Numbered from the stretch's first letter, positions 1 through 8,444 are shown. The stretch is 64,000 nt of DNA from Salirhabdus euzebyi (GCF_014207435.1 NZ_JACHGH010000012.1:1-64000), one strand, 5' to 3'. Notes: generated from the letters alone by a model not told the origin. Numbers and translations are program-made.

Positions 1-118
1 AATACACGTAGACTCCTACGGGACAGCGAAGACGTTGAGACCCCACAGCGAGCGATCTTTGCGAGTGAGGAGGCTCAGCGCGAGCCCGTGGAAAGTGTAG
101 TGTATTTCCGTAGCGGTT
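1..118. repeat. GC-rich structured intergenic repeat, possibly cut by window start
   Basis: This stretch is much richer in G+C than its surroundings and can fold on itself. AATACAC at 1-7 pairs with GTGTATT at 100-106, and CTACGGGA near 17 can pair with the TTCCGTAG near 105. It resembles a family of roughly 100-bp intergenic elements with the skeleton 'GACTCCTACGGGA...GAGACCCC...GAGGAGGCTCA...CCCGTGGAAA' that I recall from many Bacillaceae genomes. No second copy was seen in this window. The remainder up to 291 holds nothing I recognise. Confidence 0.6.
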
Positions 119-291
119 GGATTCGCACACATCAAGTTACGTCGCATTTTCCATCAACTGTTTAGCAAACGCGCAACAGTTACAAAAGATCCTTAATAAA
201 GCAGTAATCAGTTGCACGTAGTTTCAATGGAAATGTAACTAAATTAATTTATGAAAGGGAGTGTGTTTCAACTATATTCATCACATTAATT

Positions 292-876
292 CTATTTTAA
301 TAATCCTTTTAAATAGGTATCTACATGAAAATCAATTAAGCTTTGTTCATTGGTCCAATGAAATGAGTTTTTAAATGTAATTAGAAGGGAAGTTATACCA
401 TGTATCAATCCCCATAATGATTGACTAATTACCTCTATATCCCCTTTGACTAGACCTTTCTCCATTCCTTCCTGTATTAGATTTGCCAATAGGTTGAATC
501 CTTTCATTCTGTCACTTTCCCCAATAACTACTCTATCAAAATGTTCAAAATTACGGATAAACATTAACTGGTAATACTCTTTATTTTCTAACCCGAAATT
601 CACATATGACTTCAATGCTTGTTTTAATTTAATGCGAAATTCTAGTTCCTTGTTTTGGTCTATTGCTTGTTGGATGTAAGAGAGGAAAACTGAATATCCT
701 CTTTCTAATAGAACAAGGAGTATATCTTCTTTGTTTTGAAAGTGCCTGTAAAGATTAGTTGGGGAACAGCCAACTTTAGTCGCAATTTTTCTCATCGATA
801 TCATTTCATATCCTTCATCTAGAAAAAGCTTGGAGGCTTCTGCAATTATCTGATCCTTTGTGTTAGACCCTTTCAT
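292..876 (-). CDS. TetR/AcrR family transcriptional regulator
   Basis: A DNA-binding repressor of the TetR type, 194 residues, the usual length for the family. The N-terminal 50 residues hold the typical helix-turn-helix pattern: a helix ending LFLDEGY, then MRKIATKVGCSPTNLYRHFQNKEDIL. The C-terminal ligand domain is family-typical but gives no hint of the ligand. A TTG start at 897 is possible, but the ATG at 876 is preferred because GGAG lies about 11 bases upstream of it and the TTG has no such site. An inverted repeat lies 33-47 bases upstream of the ATG, which suggests self-repression. No efflux or catabolic gene lies beside it, so the regulon cannot be guessed. Confidence 0.85.
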   Translation of the reverse strand: MKGSNTKDQIIAEASKLFLDEGYEMISMRKIATKVGCSPTNLYRHFQNKEDILLVLLERGYSVFLSYIQQAIDQNKELEFRIKLKQALKSYVNFGLENKEYYQLMFIRNFEHFDRVVIGESDRMKGFNLLANLIQEGMEKGLVKGDIEVISQSLWGLIHGITSLLITFKNSFHWTNEQSLIDFHVDTYLKGLLK

Positions 877-908
877 TTTAACTTCAACTCCTATCAAAAC
901 AATCGAAT

Positions 909-923
909 GTTAACGGCGTTAAC
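909..923. promoter_or_regulatory. Palindromic operator candidate for the adjacent TetR gene
   Basis: GTTAACGGCGTTAAC is an inverted repeat with 6-bp arms around a 3-bp centre. It lies immediately upstream of the TetR start and resembles in size and position the self-operators of this family. It lies between the TetR gene and the divergent M23 peptidase gene, so it could also affect the latter. Confidence 0.5.
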
Positions 924-1028
924 TTGTTTGAGGAAATAATAGCAGTTTTGTTGGGATACTGTCAAGAAATTTTTTCCAACACCTCATCATAACTAATGAA
1001 CGATTATATATGTAATAGGAGGGAAAAA

Positions 1029-1649
1029 ATGAAACATTTTATAATGCCGTGTGAAGGAAGAATAACGAGTAGGTTTAGAGAAGGTAACAGACCATCTCAC
1101 CATGGAGTTGATATTGCGAAAAGTGGTAACGTACCAATTTTATCGATTGCCGATGGATTTATTACAAGGTCTTATTATTCCATTAGCTATGGAAATGTTG
1201 TTTTTATTAGACATAATGTAAATGGACAATTATACGAATCCGTTTATGCTCACTTAAAGAAAAGGGAGGTGATGGAAGATTCAGTAGTAGAACAAGGTCA
1301 AATCATTGGCTATATGGGGAATACAGGGTATTCTTACGGGCAGCACTTGCATTTTGAGTTACATGTTGGAAATTGGAATATTAGAAAGTCAAATGCAGTA
1401 GACCCCTTAAAATACTTAATCAAAACTAGCTCGTTGGATAAGAAAAAACTACTTTTTCCTTATCCAGGTAAGCTTCTTCTAAAAGGTAGTAAAGGAATTA
1501 ATGTACAGCGAATTCAACGTGCCGTTAATGTAGATGCAGATGGTATCTTTGGCCCAATTACAGAAAATGCCGTGAAATTATTTCAAGAAAGACAAGGTAT
1601 TGAAGTAGATGGAATTGTTGGCCCAATTACTTGGACGAAAATGTTCTAG
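1029..1649 (+). CDS. M23 metallopeptidase with C-terminal peptidoglycan-binding domain, no signal peptide
   Basis: A predicted zinc endopeptidase that cuts peptidoglycan cross-bridges, 206 residues. The M23 (LytM-type) domain spans about residues 5-135: H24xxxD28, H75 in YAHL, and H106-L-H108 are the metal and catalytic residues. Residues 150-206 form a PG_binding_1 domain with the pair DGIFGPITENAVKLFQ and VDGIVGP. The start at 1029 follows AGGAGGG; an upstream in-frame ATG at 996 has no ribosome site. Neither start gives a signal peptide, so export is unexplained: the protein may act as a lysin released on lysis, be phage-derived, or use a non-classical route. No phage genes surround it. 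Confidence 0.8.
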   Translation: MKHFIMPCEGRITSRFREGNRPSHHGVDIAKSGNVPILSIADGFITRSYYSISYGNVVFIRHNVNGQLYESVYAHLKKREVMEDSVVEQGQIIGYMGNTGYSYGQHLHFELHVGNWNIRKSNAVDPLKYLIKTSSLDKKKLLFPYPGKLLLKGSKGINVQRIQRAVNVDADGIFGPITENAVKLFQERQGIEVDGIVGPITWTKMF

Positions 1650-1725
1650 TGGCCTAGGTCATCCACATACTTTCTTGGCGTATTGGAAAAATAAACAACA
1701 GAACGAAAAAAGGAGGGTATATTGC

Positions 1726-2577
1726 GTGAAGGATGAAATGAAGTATAGCGATGACAATCGGTTTATTCCAGTCACTTCCTTAACGAGTAAAATTGGACAA
1801 GAAGTAGCACGAGATATTTATTGTCTACCTATTCAAGTTGTAAATCTTTGTTTTGTTGGGGATAAGGAACACGGTTGGACCCTTGTTGATGCGGGAATGC
1901 CGAGATCTGCTGATGATATTTTAACAGCTGCAAAGGAACGTTTTGGAGATGTGCCTCCTAAAGCAATTGTGCTAACACATGGCCATTTTGATCATATTGG
2001 AGCTGTTGTCGAGTTAGTGGAGTACTGGAATGTACCTGTTTATGCACATGAACTAGAAATCCCTTATTTAACAGGACAAAAAAGCTATCCTGAGCCAGAT
2101 CCAACAGTAGAAGGTGGTTTAGTTGCAAAAATGTCACCTTACTTTCCTAATGAGCCAATAAATCTAGGGAATCACGTGGAGAAGCTACCAACAGATGGGA
2201 CAGTTCCGGAAATGCCGGAGTGGAAATGGATACATACACCTGGTCATACACCTGGACATGTTTCCTTTTATCGTGAGCAAGACGGAGCATTAATAGTAGG
2301 AGATGCGTTTATCACCGTAAAGCAAGATTCTCTTTTCAAAGTGCTTGTTCAAGAGCAAGAAATAAGTGGACCACCTAGATATTTAACCCCCGATTGGGAT
2401 ACCGCCTGGGATTCTGTCAGAAAGCTTCAGAAGTTAAACCCTACAATAGCAGTTACAGGTCATGGCTTGCCAATGACTGGGGAAACACTGGCAACTAGCT
2501 TAGAGAAATTAGTGAATAATTTTGATGAAATTGCAATCCCTGATTACGGAAAGTATATAAATAAAAAGGAGCATTAA
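1726..2577 (+). CDS. MBL-fold metallo-hydrolase
   Basis: A metallo-beta-lactamase-fold hydrolase of 283 residues. THGHFDH at about residues 84-90 gives the HxHxDH zinc motif; further ligands are the histidine in HTPGHTPGH, the aspartate in GDAF and the histidine in TGHG near the end. The family includes lactonases, glyoxalases and other hydrolases, and the substrate cannot be read from the sequence. The GTG start at 1726 is chosen because AGGAGGG lies 9 bases upstream; the frame is open further upstream but overlaps the M23 gene. It is probably a single-gene unit because a strong terminator follows. Confidence 0.85.
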   Translation: MKDEMKYSDDNRFIPVTSLTSKIGQEVARDIYCLPIQVVNLCFVGDKEHGWTLVDAGMPRSADDILTAAKERFGDVPPKAIVLTHGHFDHIGAVVELVEYWNVPVYAHELEIPYLTGQKSYPEPDPTVEGGLVAKMSPYFPNEPINLGNHVEKLPTDGTVPEMPEWKWIHTPGHTPGHVSFYREQDGALIVGDAFITVKQDSLFKVLVQEQEISGPPRYLTPDWDTAWDSVRKLQKLNPTIAVTGHGLPMTGETLATSLEKLVNNFDEIAIPDYGKYINKKEH

Positions 2578-2580
2578 TAG

Positions 2581-2617
2581 AAAAACCAGAGCGGAAAAAT
2601 ATGCTCTGGTTTTTTTG
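2581..2617 (+). terminator. Rho-independent terminator after the MBL hydrolase
   Basis: AACCAGAGC pairs with GCTCTGGTT and is followed by a run of T. Confidence 0.9.
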
Positions 2618-2743
2618 TGAAGTCACAAAAGTCATTGTGATATTTCGGAAACAGTGACCGAATCATACATATAATCTATAAATAGGTTTACAGATGTTCA
2701 TCTTCGCCGAGACTAAAACGAATAAGGTTGATGAGGTGATTCG

Positions 2744-3037
2744 GTGTTTTATTTTTATATTATTGCCCTATTAAATGTTGTGGATATGGGGTTAACAGCA
2801 ATTGCATTAAGTTTTCATATAACAACAGAACAAAATCCAATCATGCGTTTTTTATGGGAAGCGCATCCTGTTTATTTTATTTTTGTGAAATTAGCTTTAT
2901 CCATATTGTTAATTATAATAGCCATACATTTTCCTAAAGAGCGGTATAAAAAATGGCGCATACTTCTTCAATCAACTATCTTGATTTATGTCGGTGTATT
3001 GGGGATGCATTTTGTTTGGATATCCCACACTATTTAA
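2744..3037 (+). CDS. Small membrane protein, DUF5658-like
   Basis: A 97-residue integral membrane protein with three predicted membrane helices (about residues 3-24, 43-63 and 73-93). The pattern NVVDMGLTA in helix 1 and EQNPIMR in the loop resembles the DUF5658 family, whose role is unknown. The start is GTG at 2744, preceded by GAGGTGAT. It lies 51 bp upstream of ridA without a terminator between, so the two could share a transcript. Confidence 0.7.
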   Translation: MFYFYIIALLNVVDMGLTAIALSFHITTEQNPIMRFLWEAHPVYFIFVKLALSILLIIIAIHFPKERYKKWRILLQSTILIYVGVLGMHFVWISHTI

Positions 3038-3088
3038 ACGGAAATATGGTAGTATGTTATCAACTAGAAAAAAGAGAGGTTGATATTC

Positions 3089-3466
3089 ATGAAACGTGTC
3101 ATCCATACCGATCAAGCACCACAAGCAATAGGTCCATATTCACAAGCTGTACAAGCTGGAGACTTTTTATATGTTTCTGGCCAAATTGCGATCAATCCAG
3201 TGTCTGGTGAGATTGCAAATGGAATAGTAGAACAAACAAAACAGGTGATGGAAAATTTACAAGCTATTCTGAAGGAAGCCAATTTAACTTTTTCTGATGT
3301 AGTTAAGTTTACCATCTATACAACATCACTTGAAGACTTCCCAACTATTAACGAAACGTACGCTGAATTTTTAGAAGAACCTTATCCAGCTAGAGCAACA
3401 GTAGAGGTAAGTCGATTACCAAAAGATGTTCTCGTTGAAATTGATGCAATAGCATACATAAAATAG
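3089..3466 (+). CDS. RidA family enamine/imine deaminase
   Basis: A 125-residue cytosolic protein of the RidA/YjgF/YabJ family. Members hydrolyse reactive enamines and imines made by PLP enzymes, protecting metabolism from 2-aminoacrylate damage. Signature regions are GPYSQAV at residues 15-21, ARATVEV with the substrate-binding Arg102, and the C-terminal DVLVEIDAIAY. The ATG at 3089 follows GAGAGGT by 8 bases; the TTG at 3080 lies inside the ribosome site and is rejected. The canonical Bacillus homologue sits near purR as yabJ. The context here is different, so this may be a second copy and the symbol is withheld. Confidence 0.9.
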   Translation: MKRVIHTDQAPQAIGPYSQAVQAGDFLYVSGQIAINPVSGEIANGIVEQTKQVMENLQAILKEANLTFSDVVKFTIYTTSLEDFPTINETYAEFLEEPYPARATVEVSRLPKDVLVEIDAIAYIK

Positions 3467-3480
3467 TATTCCTTGTAAAC

Positions 3481-3534
3481 AGGGGCTGTACCCAAAAGTG
3501 TAGAAACTAACTTTTTGGTACAGCCCCTTTTTTT
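3481..3534 (+). terminator. Strong terminator after ridA
   Basis: A long stem, GGGGCTGTACC with TACAGCCCC plus A/T-rich inner pairs, is followed by seven T. Confidence 0.92.
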
Positions 3535-3630
3535 AAGGGTCCTAATCGAAAGGGTTTTCTTTAAAAGTCCCTAATATAAGGTGATTTTGCATTATAATGA
3601 TGGAAAGGGTTTTAAAACGGGGGTTTTGTA

Positions 3631-4491
3631 TTGAGAAAAATACTTTATTCTATATGTATCATCATTGTTTTTCTCATTTCTGGATGCGGTGTTGTTGATT
3701 TAGACCAGACCGAAACTGGAGATGAGCAAAGACAAGAACAACAGGATACCCAAGGGGCACAAAATAATCAGGGCACAGTAGATTCTAGTATTGAATCTCC
3801 TATAGACGAACAGGTTGAACATAAGATTGAGGTTCCTATTCTTTATGTTATCGACGGAGATACGGTCAAAATAAAATGGAATGGGCAGGAAGAATCTGTT
3901 CGATTTTTGTTAGTTGATACTCCGGAAACATCCCATCCCCAGCTTGGTAAACAACCCTTTGGGGAGGAAGCGAAGGCCTATGTAGAGGAGTTGTTAGCAG
4001 GTAGTAAAACGATTCTCATCGAAAAGGATGTCAGTGAACGGGATAAGTATGGGCGTCTTTTAATGTATGTGTATACAACAGAAGGAAAATCGATTCAGGA
4101 GTCTTTACTAGAAGAAGGCCTAGCACGCGTAGCTTATGTCTATGCTCCTAATACCAAGTATGTAGATAAATATAGAGAAATTGAATTAGAAGCAAAAAAT
4201 CGTGGTGTTGGTATTTGGTCAGTAGATGGCTATGCGCATATTGGGCATGATCATGGCTACCATACAGAGGTGTTTGAGGAGGATAAGCCAAAAAATGGGG
4301 AAGAAAATAGTTCCTTTGAGCCTGATCAAAACGGGCAATGTAGTGGTCACATAAAGGGAAATGATTCTTCCAGTGGGGATAAAATTTATCATATACCAGA
4401 AGGAAATTATTATAATGTGACAAAGGCAGAAATGTGTTTTACTTCAGAGAAGGCAGCACAGGAAGCTGGGTTTCGCCCATCCAAAAGCTAA
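3631..4491 (+). CDS. Thermonuclease-family lipoprotein (SNase domain)
   Basis: A secreted, membrane-anchored nuclease of 286 residues. The N-terminus is a lipoprotein signal ending in the lipobox LISGC, so Cys19 would be lipidated. A Gln/Asp-rich linker runs to about residue 65. The staphylococcal-nuclease domain follows (about 68-200), with the calcium-binding aspartates in DGDTVK and VDTPET, the catalytic pair of arginines in VRFLL and KYGRLL, and the glutamate in GEEAKAYVE. The last 45 residues match the small module found after SNase domains in Gram-positive secreted nucleases (IKGN, KIYH, CFTSEKAAQEAGFRPSK). The TTG start at 3631 fits the signal peptide; its ribosome site is only a G run. 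Confidence 0.88.
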   Translation: MRKILYSICIIIVFLISGCGVVDLDQTETGDEQRQEQQDTQGAQNNQGTVDSSIESPIDEQVEHKIEVPILYVIDGDTVKIKWNGQEESVRFLLVDTPETSHPQLGKQPFGEEAKAYVEELLAGSKTILIEKDVSERDKYGRLLMYVYTTEGKSIQESLLEEGLARVAYVYAPNTKYVDKYREIELEAKNRGVGIWSVDGYAHIGHDHGYHTEVFEEDKPKNGEENSSFEPDQNGQCSGHIKGNDSSSGDKIYHIPEGNYYNVTKAEMCFTSEKAAQEAGFRPSKS

Positions 4492-4520
4492 GCTTCAAGC
4501 GTTTTGTTTGAAGCTTTTTT
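4491..4520 (+). terminator. Terminator after the nuclease gene
   Basis: AGCTTCAA and TTGAAGCT pair and a T run follows. The stem begins in the stop codon. Confidence 0.85.
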
Positions 4521-4547
4521 ACATACACTGGAACAGGAGGAATGAAG

Positions 4548-5495
4548 ATGAAAGAAAGGGTTTTCTGGTTTGGAATCATACTTGCCATAATGAGTTGGAT
4601 AGGAAATGTCCTATATTTAGAAACAAAGGAGATAGATGAACCCATTTTTATGAATCACTATTATGAAACATATATGCAACAAGATAATCATTATTTGGAG
4701 TTTTTTTACCTTACGAATAAATCCGAACCGTTAGAGGTAAGTCATGTCCAGATTGATGGGATAGATGCCTACGTATATCCAGACCAACGCTTCACCACGT
4801 GGAATGATCAAGAAGTAACTTTTAAACAGGAATTTCGGTATTACTATTTAAAGTCTGTATTAATTGATTTACCGGATGACTTACTGCCAATTGATAAAGA
4901 ATCAAACCAATCATGGTCCTTTCAAAACATGGGGGTTTATTTTTCAAATGGTGAACAAATAAATGCCCCTATTGGGGAAGTTGTTGTTCACTCTTCTTTT
5001 CCTAATGATGTTCGGGTGATGGAAAATAGAGCAGGAGGGAGTAGTAGCCAACATAGGGCTTACAATACGGCTGTAATGACCGAACCGGTTACAATTGAAT
5101 CCATTACTGTGCCGTTTTCAGACGCTATTGGTGAAGATATTGCAATGAAAATGGACTTGGATCAAGAAAAATTAAAAGAATTAGAGAAATTACAGCAAGA
5201 TGGTTCTTTACCGGATTGGTTTAAGGAAGATATGGATAAAGAGTTTGATGCATTACCAGGTGTGCTAGTAGAAGAGCGGATCTTCCCTATTTCCCTTGAT
5301 CAAGGTGAGTGGACGAAGCTAAACATTCAATTCAATCCTACTCGTGATACCTATTTTCAGTTTGATATTAATTTGAATGGACGAACAGAAAATGGAGAAT
5401 CATTTTCATTTCCTGTTCCGATTATTGATTCTCCTGATTTAACAGAACAGCAAGTGAAGGACTTTATAAAACAAAGGCAAGGGGGGTCTTTATGA
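4548..5495 (+). CDS. Membrane-anchored extracytoplasmic protein of unknown function
   Basis: A 315-residue protein with one N-terminal membrane helix (about residues 5-22) and a large hydrophilic remainder, probably outside the membrane. I do not recognise the family. An acidic, lysine-rich segment at about 200-230 looks helical, and the last third (WTKLNIQFNP...FQFDINLNG) looks like beta-sandwich sequence. The ATG at 4548 has AGGAGG 7 bases upstream; the ATG at 4542 is too close to that site. The stop overlaps the start of the next gene, so the two proteins are probably made together and may act together. Confidence 0.75.
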   Translation: MKERVFWFGIILAIMSWIGNVLYLETKEIDEPIFMNHYYETYMQQDNHYLEFFYLTNKSEPLEVSHVQIDGIDAYVYPDQRFTTWNDQEVTFKQEFRYYYLKSVLIDLPDDLLPIDKESNQSWSFQNMGVYFSNGEQINAPIGEVVVHSSFPNDVRVMENRAGGSSSQHRAYNTAVMTEPVTIESITVPFSDAIGEDIAMKMDLDQEKLKELEKLQQDGSLPDWFKEDMDKEFDALPGVLVEERIFPISLDQGEWTKLNIQFNPTRDTYFQFDINLNGRTENGESFSFPVPIIDSPDLTEQQVKDFIKQRQGGSL

Positions 5496-6049
5496 GAGCA
5501 GCATTTCACAAAATTTTTTGGGGATTGATTATCGTATTAGTAGAAATAAATATTGAAGTAATTGATATCCTTCCAGATCCTTTAGGTTACTATCTAATTT
5601 TTTCAGGAATTCAATTAGTTTTGGAGAAATATCCAATTGGGAAAAAAGCATCTTATCTGGCATTCGCCCTTATTTTTATCTCAATCCCAACTATTTTTAT
5701 ACCTCGGCAAAATGCAGAGTATAATCATCTAACCATATTTTCAACCGAAACGCTTTACACCTTTTTAGTCGATATTCTTCATATTGTGATAGTCTTTTAT
5801 TTGTTTCAATTAATGTTGTCTATTGCTAAGGAACAAGGAGAAAAGGAACTCTACTCGCGAACATTAACCATTTTTAAGCTATATATAATCATAACGTTAA
5901 TAACGATGATTATAAGTCCATTTGCTCTACATATAAGTAAAGAGTGGTTAGGTGTATTTATCATTATTCCTCTGTTAACTTATTTCGTTATGGAAATCAT
6001 TTTTTTAGTGTTAGTTAGAAGATTTGGTAAAATACAAGCAGATATTTAA
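5492..6049 (+). CDS. Multipass membrane protein of unknown function
   Basis: A 185-residue integral membrane protein with about five or six predicted helices. I do not recognise a named family. Its ATG overlaps the stop of the preceding gene (ATGA), which indicates translational coupling with the anchored extracytoplasmic protein. A strong terminator closes the two-gene operon. A joint role at the membrane is an inference from this coupling alone. Confidence 0.75.
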   Translation: MRAAFHKIFWGLIIVLVEINIEVIDILPDPLGYYLIFSGIQLVLEKYPIGKKASYLAFALIFISIPTIFIPRQNAEYNHLTIFSTETLYTFLVDILHIVIVFYLFQLMLSIAKEQGEKELYSRTLTIFKLYIIITLITMIISPFALHISKEWLGVFIIIPLLTYFVMEIIFLVLVRRFGKIQADI

Positions 6050-6057
6050 TTAAATGG

Positions 6058-6092
6058 AAAAGCTACAACTTGCAAAAGTTGTAGCTTTTTTT
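6058..6092 (+). terminator. Terminator of the two-gene membrane operon
   Basis: AAAAGCTACAACT pairs with AGTTGTAGCTTTT, followed by T residues. Confidence 0.92.
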
Positions 6093-6196
6093 CCTTTTTC
6101 AGGCTAAATTGTTGCTTTATGTATAGTTTATCGGTAATATTTGTATAAGTTCAGTATAGTATTTGTATAATATATACTTATTTGGAGAGTGAAGCA

Positions 6197-7498
6197 ATGA
6201 AGGTGCTATGGGGAAAAGGGAAAAAAGAAAAGTCATGGGTTGAAGAATCCAAACAGTTAAATATTGTAATGGATATAGTTAATGATGCTGGAATCGAAGA
6301 AAAGCTTAACATGATTCGTTTTACGAAAGAGGACCTACGCCTCATCAAAAGTATTCAACCTATCGTACAGGAAAACATTGATTTACTTGTAGAGGAGTTT
6401 TATGGAACTATTTTAGTAGTTAGTGGATTACGAGAAATAATAGAACAGCATAGCTCCGTTGAACGTTTAAGGAAAACGTTACGCACCCATATGGTTGAAA
6501 TGTTTGGTGGGGTCATGGATCAATCTTTTGTGGATAAAAGATATAAAGTAGCAAAAGTACATTATCATATTGGACTAGAACCAGCATGGTATATGGGGGC
6601 TTTTCAAAATTTACAAAACTCCTTAATAAACATTATTTCTGACCAAGTTCATAATCAAGAAGAATTTCGCCAAATTGTATTGGTTGTTACCAAAATATTA
6701 AGTCTAGAGCAACAAATCGTACTAGAAGCATATGAGCGGGAAAATATGAGACGGATGGAAATGCAGTATGAACAAGTAAAGGAAGAATTAAAGGGAAAGA
6801 TATTAGATGTTAGTTCTGATTTAGTTGGCCATGCGATTGAAACAAACACTTCTGTTGAAAATCTCTTAAGTAATAGTCAATATGTCAAAGAAAAAATTGT
6901 GGAGAGTAATCAACAATCGAAGAAAAATATTAGTTATGTTCAAAAGGGATTAGTTAGTATGGAGGAATTAGCAAATAATATCGATTTGATTTCTAAGGAT
7001 ACGGAACAAATGAACAAAATGGTTAATCTATTATGGGATTCATCCAAGCAAATAAAAGATGTTATATTAATCGTACAAGATATTGCGGAGAAGACGAATT
7101 TGCTTGCTTTAAATTCTGCAATAGAAGCGGCAAGAGCAGGGGAGCATGGCCGAGGTTTTGCAGTAGTAGCAAATGAAGTGAAGAAACTAGCTGAACAAAC
7201 AAAAGAATCTATTGCTAGTATTCAAATCATAATTAATACGTCAAATGAGTACACAGGAAATGTGATTGAATCTATAGATAGCGTTAAAGCTGCTGTTAAT
7301 AAGGGAAGATCTACTTCGAAGGACGCAGAAGACACTTTCCAAACAATCGTTGATGGAATGACTCAAAATGCTATTTCTATACAAGAAGTAGAAAAGCAAA
7401 TTAGTGACTTAGTTGAGGTAATTGAAGAAATTGGAGATGCAACAAAAGGGGTTATGCTATCTTCGGAGGATTTAAATCAAGCGGCAAATATGGCTTAA
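6197..7498 (+). CDS. hemAT: Haem-based aerotactic transducer HemAT
   Basis: A soluble, globin-coupled methyl-accepting chemotaxis protein of 433 residues that senses oxygen and signals to CheA. Residues about 25-185 form the sensor globin: His122 (H-x-x-IGL) fits the proximal haem ligand and Tyr69 the ligand-contacting tyrosine known from the Bacillus protein. No membrane helix is present. The C-terminal signalling domain carries the conserved hairpin tip ([19 protein letters not shown], about residues 298-316). The ATG at 6197 follows GGAGAGTGA; an upstream TTG at 6182 lies ahead of that site and is rejected. No other chemotaxis gene is nearby, as is usual for hemAT, and its own terminator makes it a single-gene unit. 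Confidence 0.93.
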   Translation: MKVLWGKGKKEKSWVEESKQLNIVMDIVNDAGIEEKLNMIRFTKEDLRLIKSIQPIVQENIDLLVEEFYGTILVVSGLREIIEQHSSVERLRKTLRTHMVEMFGGVMDQSFVDKRYKVAKVHYHIGLEPAWYMGAFQNLQNSLINIISDQVHNQEEFRQIVLVVTKILSLEQQIVLEAYERENMRRMEMQYEQVKEELKGKILDVSSDLVGHAIETNTSVENLLSNSQYVKEKIVESNQQSKKNISYVQKGLVSMEELANNIDLISKDTEQMNKMVNLLWDSSKQIKDVILIVQDIAEKTNLLALNSAIEAARAGEHGRGFAVVANEVKKLAEQTKESIASIQIIINTSNEYTGNVIESIDSVKAAVNKGRSTSKDAEDTFQTIVDGMTQNAISIQEVEKQISDLVEVIEEIGDATKGVMLSSEDLNQAANMA

Positions 7499-7502
7499 AA
7501 GG

Positions 7503-7527
7503 AAAACGCCCAATATGGGGCGTTTTT
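7503..7527 (+). terminator. Terminator after hemAT
   Basis: AAAACGCCC and GGGGCGTTTTT form the stem and T tail. Confidence 0.88.
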
Positions 7528-7563
7528 ATTTTATCTAAAACTTGAAATGAAATAGTGTTAAAG

Positions 7564-7605
7564 TTGACATTTTTTATTTAACGTAATAATATAATTTTAA
7601 CGTAA
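7564..7605 (+). promoter_or_regulatory. Promoter and direct-repeat operator of the HTH/ClpP operon
   Basis: TTGACA at 7564-7569 and TAATAT at 7587-7592 are separated by 17 bp, a good sigma-A layout. TTTAACGTAA occurs twice, at 7577-7586 (just upstream of the -10) and 7596-7605 (just downstream), with starts 19 bp apart. Each copy is nearly palindromic (TTA-ACG-TAA). Placement around the -10 suggests binding sites for a repressor, plausibly the HTH protein encoded next. Confidence 0.55.
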
Positions 7606-7635
7606 AAATATTTTTTTTACGAAAGGGTCATAATA

Positions 7636-8241
7636 ATGAATGAGCAGCCTAAATTAAGAAAAATGTTAGTGACAGATGCGGAACAAATCTTAATGTTGAA
7701 CAATTCCTTTAAAGTTAGCATATTAAGTATGTTGAAGGACGCTAAATCATCTAGTGAAGTTGCAAAGGATATGGATGAAACGCCACAAAAGATCAATTAC
7801 CATATGAAAAAATTGGAGAGTGTAAACCTAATTGAAATGGTAGGACATCGAAAAATAAGAAATTTAGTAGAAGTGATGTACCAAGCTGTTGCAGAAGAAT
7901 TTGTTGTACCTGATGATGTACGCGTACAAAATGAATTTGTTCAACGAATGAAAGATCAAGGGTCTTTAAATCATCTTTTTCAAATGTCTGAAAAAATGAA
8001 AGAAGACACGGTCACACTAATGGGACATGTGGAGGATGCACAACATATCCCGTCTGCCATGTTAGATTTTGCAATCCGTTTTGAAAATGAACAGATGAGA
8101 AAGAGTTTTGTAGAGGATTATGTGCAATTAGTTTCCGATTTAGTAAAACAGTATGAAGGGCACGGAAAAGAAGAGCAAAACGATGATCTCTTTCAAGTTT
8201 TGATTGCTTTATATCCACAGGTTAAGAAGGAGGGTGAATAA
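7636..8241 (+). CDS. ArsR-like winged-helix transcriptional regulator
   Basis: A 201-residue regulator with an N-terminal winged helix (about residues 12-75: LNNSFKVSILSMLKDAKSSSEVAKDMDETPQKINYHMKKLE), typical of the ArsR/HTH_20 class that senses metals or other stress signals. The C-terminal 120 residues are helical and have no recognisable metal motif or cysteine, so the signal is unknown. It is the first gene of a three-gene operon with a 61-aa protein (2-bp gap) and a ClpP paralogue. It probably controls its own operon through the TTTAACGTAA repeats. Start ATG 7636 is preceded by GAAAGGG. Confidence 0.75.
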   Translation: MNEQPKLRKMLVTDAEQILMLNNSFKVSILSMLKDAKSSSEVAKDMDETPQKINYHMKKLESVNLIEMVGHRKIRNLVEVMYQAVAEEFVVPDDVRVQNEFVQRMKDQGSLNHLFQMSEKMKEDTVTLMGHVEDAQHIPSAMLDFAIRFENEQMRKSFVEDYVQLVSDLVKQYEGHGKEEQNDDLFQVLIALYPQVKKEGE

Positions 8242-8243
8242 AA

Positions 8244-8429
8244 TTGAACAATAGAAAAGGTACAAATGAAGAAAAGCAAAGTAATGTGATTCCATTTTCT
8301 ACTAACAAAAGTTCTTCTCCAGACACCCAGGTGTGGAAAGTAGGGAATGGGCAAAATACTATCGCTATTAGACAAGTTTCTTCAGGGTTTGGTGAAGGAA
8401 TAAAAACGAATTTAAAAATGTGTGCTTAA
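8244..8429 (+). CDS. 61-residue protein of unknown function between regulator and ClpP paralogue
   Basis: A short, hydrophilic protein without signal peptide, membrane helix or recognised domain. The N-terminal half is rich in Asn, Lys and Ser and looks disordered; the C-terminal half (QVWKVGNGQNTIAIRQVSSG...) has alternating hydrophobic residues and ends in KMCA. Translation starts at TTG 8244, with AGGAGGG about 9 bases upstream, 2 bp after the regulator stop. Tight coupling to a regulator and a protease subunit suggests a substrate, adaptor or antagonist of the ClpP paralogue, but this is inference. A peptide precursor is less likely because no modifying enzyme or exporter is adjacent. Confidence 0.65.
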   Translation: MNNRKGTNEEKQSNVIPFSTNKSSSPDTQVWKVGNGQNTIAIRQVSSGFGEGIKTNLKMCA

Positions 8430-8444
8430 AGGGAGGCTTTATAA

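Noticed and set aside
1029-1649. Prophage remnant around the M23 lysin-like gene
   Set aside because: No holin, tail, integrase or attachment repeats in the neighbouring 10 kb.
2953-3210. Plus-strand open frame overlapping the DUF5658-like and ridA genes
   Set aside because: It is out of frame with two well-supported genes, lacks a ribosome site, and its product has no sensible composition.
6121-6180. Sigma-D flagellar promoter for hemAT
   Set aside because: No TAAA-N15-GCCGATAT pattern; only A+T-rich TTGTATAA repeats and a TATAAT with poor spacing were seen.
8244-8429. 61-aa protein as a RiPP or bacteriocin precursor
   Set aside because: No modification enzyme, exporter or immunity gene is adjacent; only one cysteine; no clear leader-core boundary. 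A ClpP link is simpler.
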